Positions 63,999-64,000 of a DNA stretch of 64,000 bases are shown piece after piece. Source of the stretch: Shinella zoogloeoides (GTDB lineage Bacteria > Pseudomonadota > Alphaproteobacteria > Rhizobiales > Rhizobiaceae); assembly GCF_033705735.1 (NCBI RefSeq), contig NZ_CP131130.1:747001-811000 (forward strand). Reading direction: 5' to 3'. The position numbers were made by a program, and so were the translations under genes. The notes below the pieces were generated by a model. It saw only the letters and a program-made list of their open reading frames with translations. It was not told the origin of the DNA and did no database searches. Position 1 is the first letter of the stretch; each line of letters starts with the position of its first letter.

Positions 63999-64000
63999 AT

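Overview
This GC-rich window (roughly low-to-mid 60s % GC by eye) reads as core chromosome of a Rhizobiaceae-type alphaproteobacterium (Rhizobium, Shinella, Ensifer or Agrobacterium grade). The evidence is the gene neighbourhoods: lptF-lptG-lptD-surA-pdxA, pepA-holC, moaE-moaD-pgsA-uvrC, an LdtR/LdtP pair, glyA-nrdR-ribD-ribE-ribH-nusB, and plsX-fabH-ihfA-MerR. An Omp25/RopB-type porin, a K+-insensitive proton pyrophosphatase, Bpt and two RIME-like intergenic mosaic repeats fit the same group. The exact genus cannot be fixed from the sequence. No rRNA, insertion sequence, prophage or CRISPR array was seen.

Layout. 1-6692 (minus): outer-membrane biogenesis operon lptF-lptG-lptD-surA followed by pdxA, which runs off the left edge. 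7052-8999 (plus): pepA and holC. 9100-10887: a MarR regulator and an MFS exporter, each preceded by a copy of the same 12-bp palindrome. 10927-19061: a sugar 1-dehydrogenase, a split TRAP transporter (dctQM on plus, TakP-like binding protein convergent on minus), an ABC-F ATPase and a degenerate GGDEF protein. 19249-25356: small enzymes (DinB, beta-etherase-like GST, Ndk), a CGNR-regulator/lipoprotein pair facing an orphan LivH-like permease, then moaE, moaD and pgsA. 25559-34506: uvrC with a pteridine-reductase-like SDR, the porin, a GST, a lipoprotein RNase T2, RlmJ, a molybdopterin oxidoreductase and a NudK-type Nudix enzyme.

34800-46764: aspS, a DUF1236 protein, a periplasmic hypothetical, parC, an AbrB/Doc toxin-antitoxin pair, a DMT exporter, bpt, an RDD protein, a membrane hypothetical, hemB, a DUF6163-like protein and ldtR. 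47044-55790: ldtP, glyA, nrdR, ribD, ribE, a membrane diguanylate cyclase, ribH, nusB and an MFS protein. 55980-63998: hppA, a BamE/OmlA lipoprotein, a cytochrome bc1 chaperone, DUF177, plsX, fabH, ihfA, a MerR protein, a heavily structured intergenic region that could encode a minus-strand small RNA, tRNA-Pro(GGG) and a GlsB/YeaQ/YmgE protein.

Most genes are housekeeping. The points worth a second look are regulatory: near-perfect operator-like palindromes at four local regulator or transporter pairs, a shared promoter motif joining the two halves of the TRAP system, a candidate sRNA upstream of tRNA-Pro, and two nearly identical copies of a hairpin-rich mosaic repeat.
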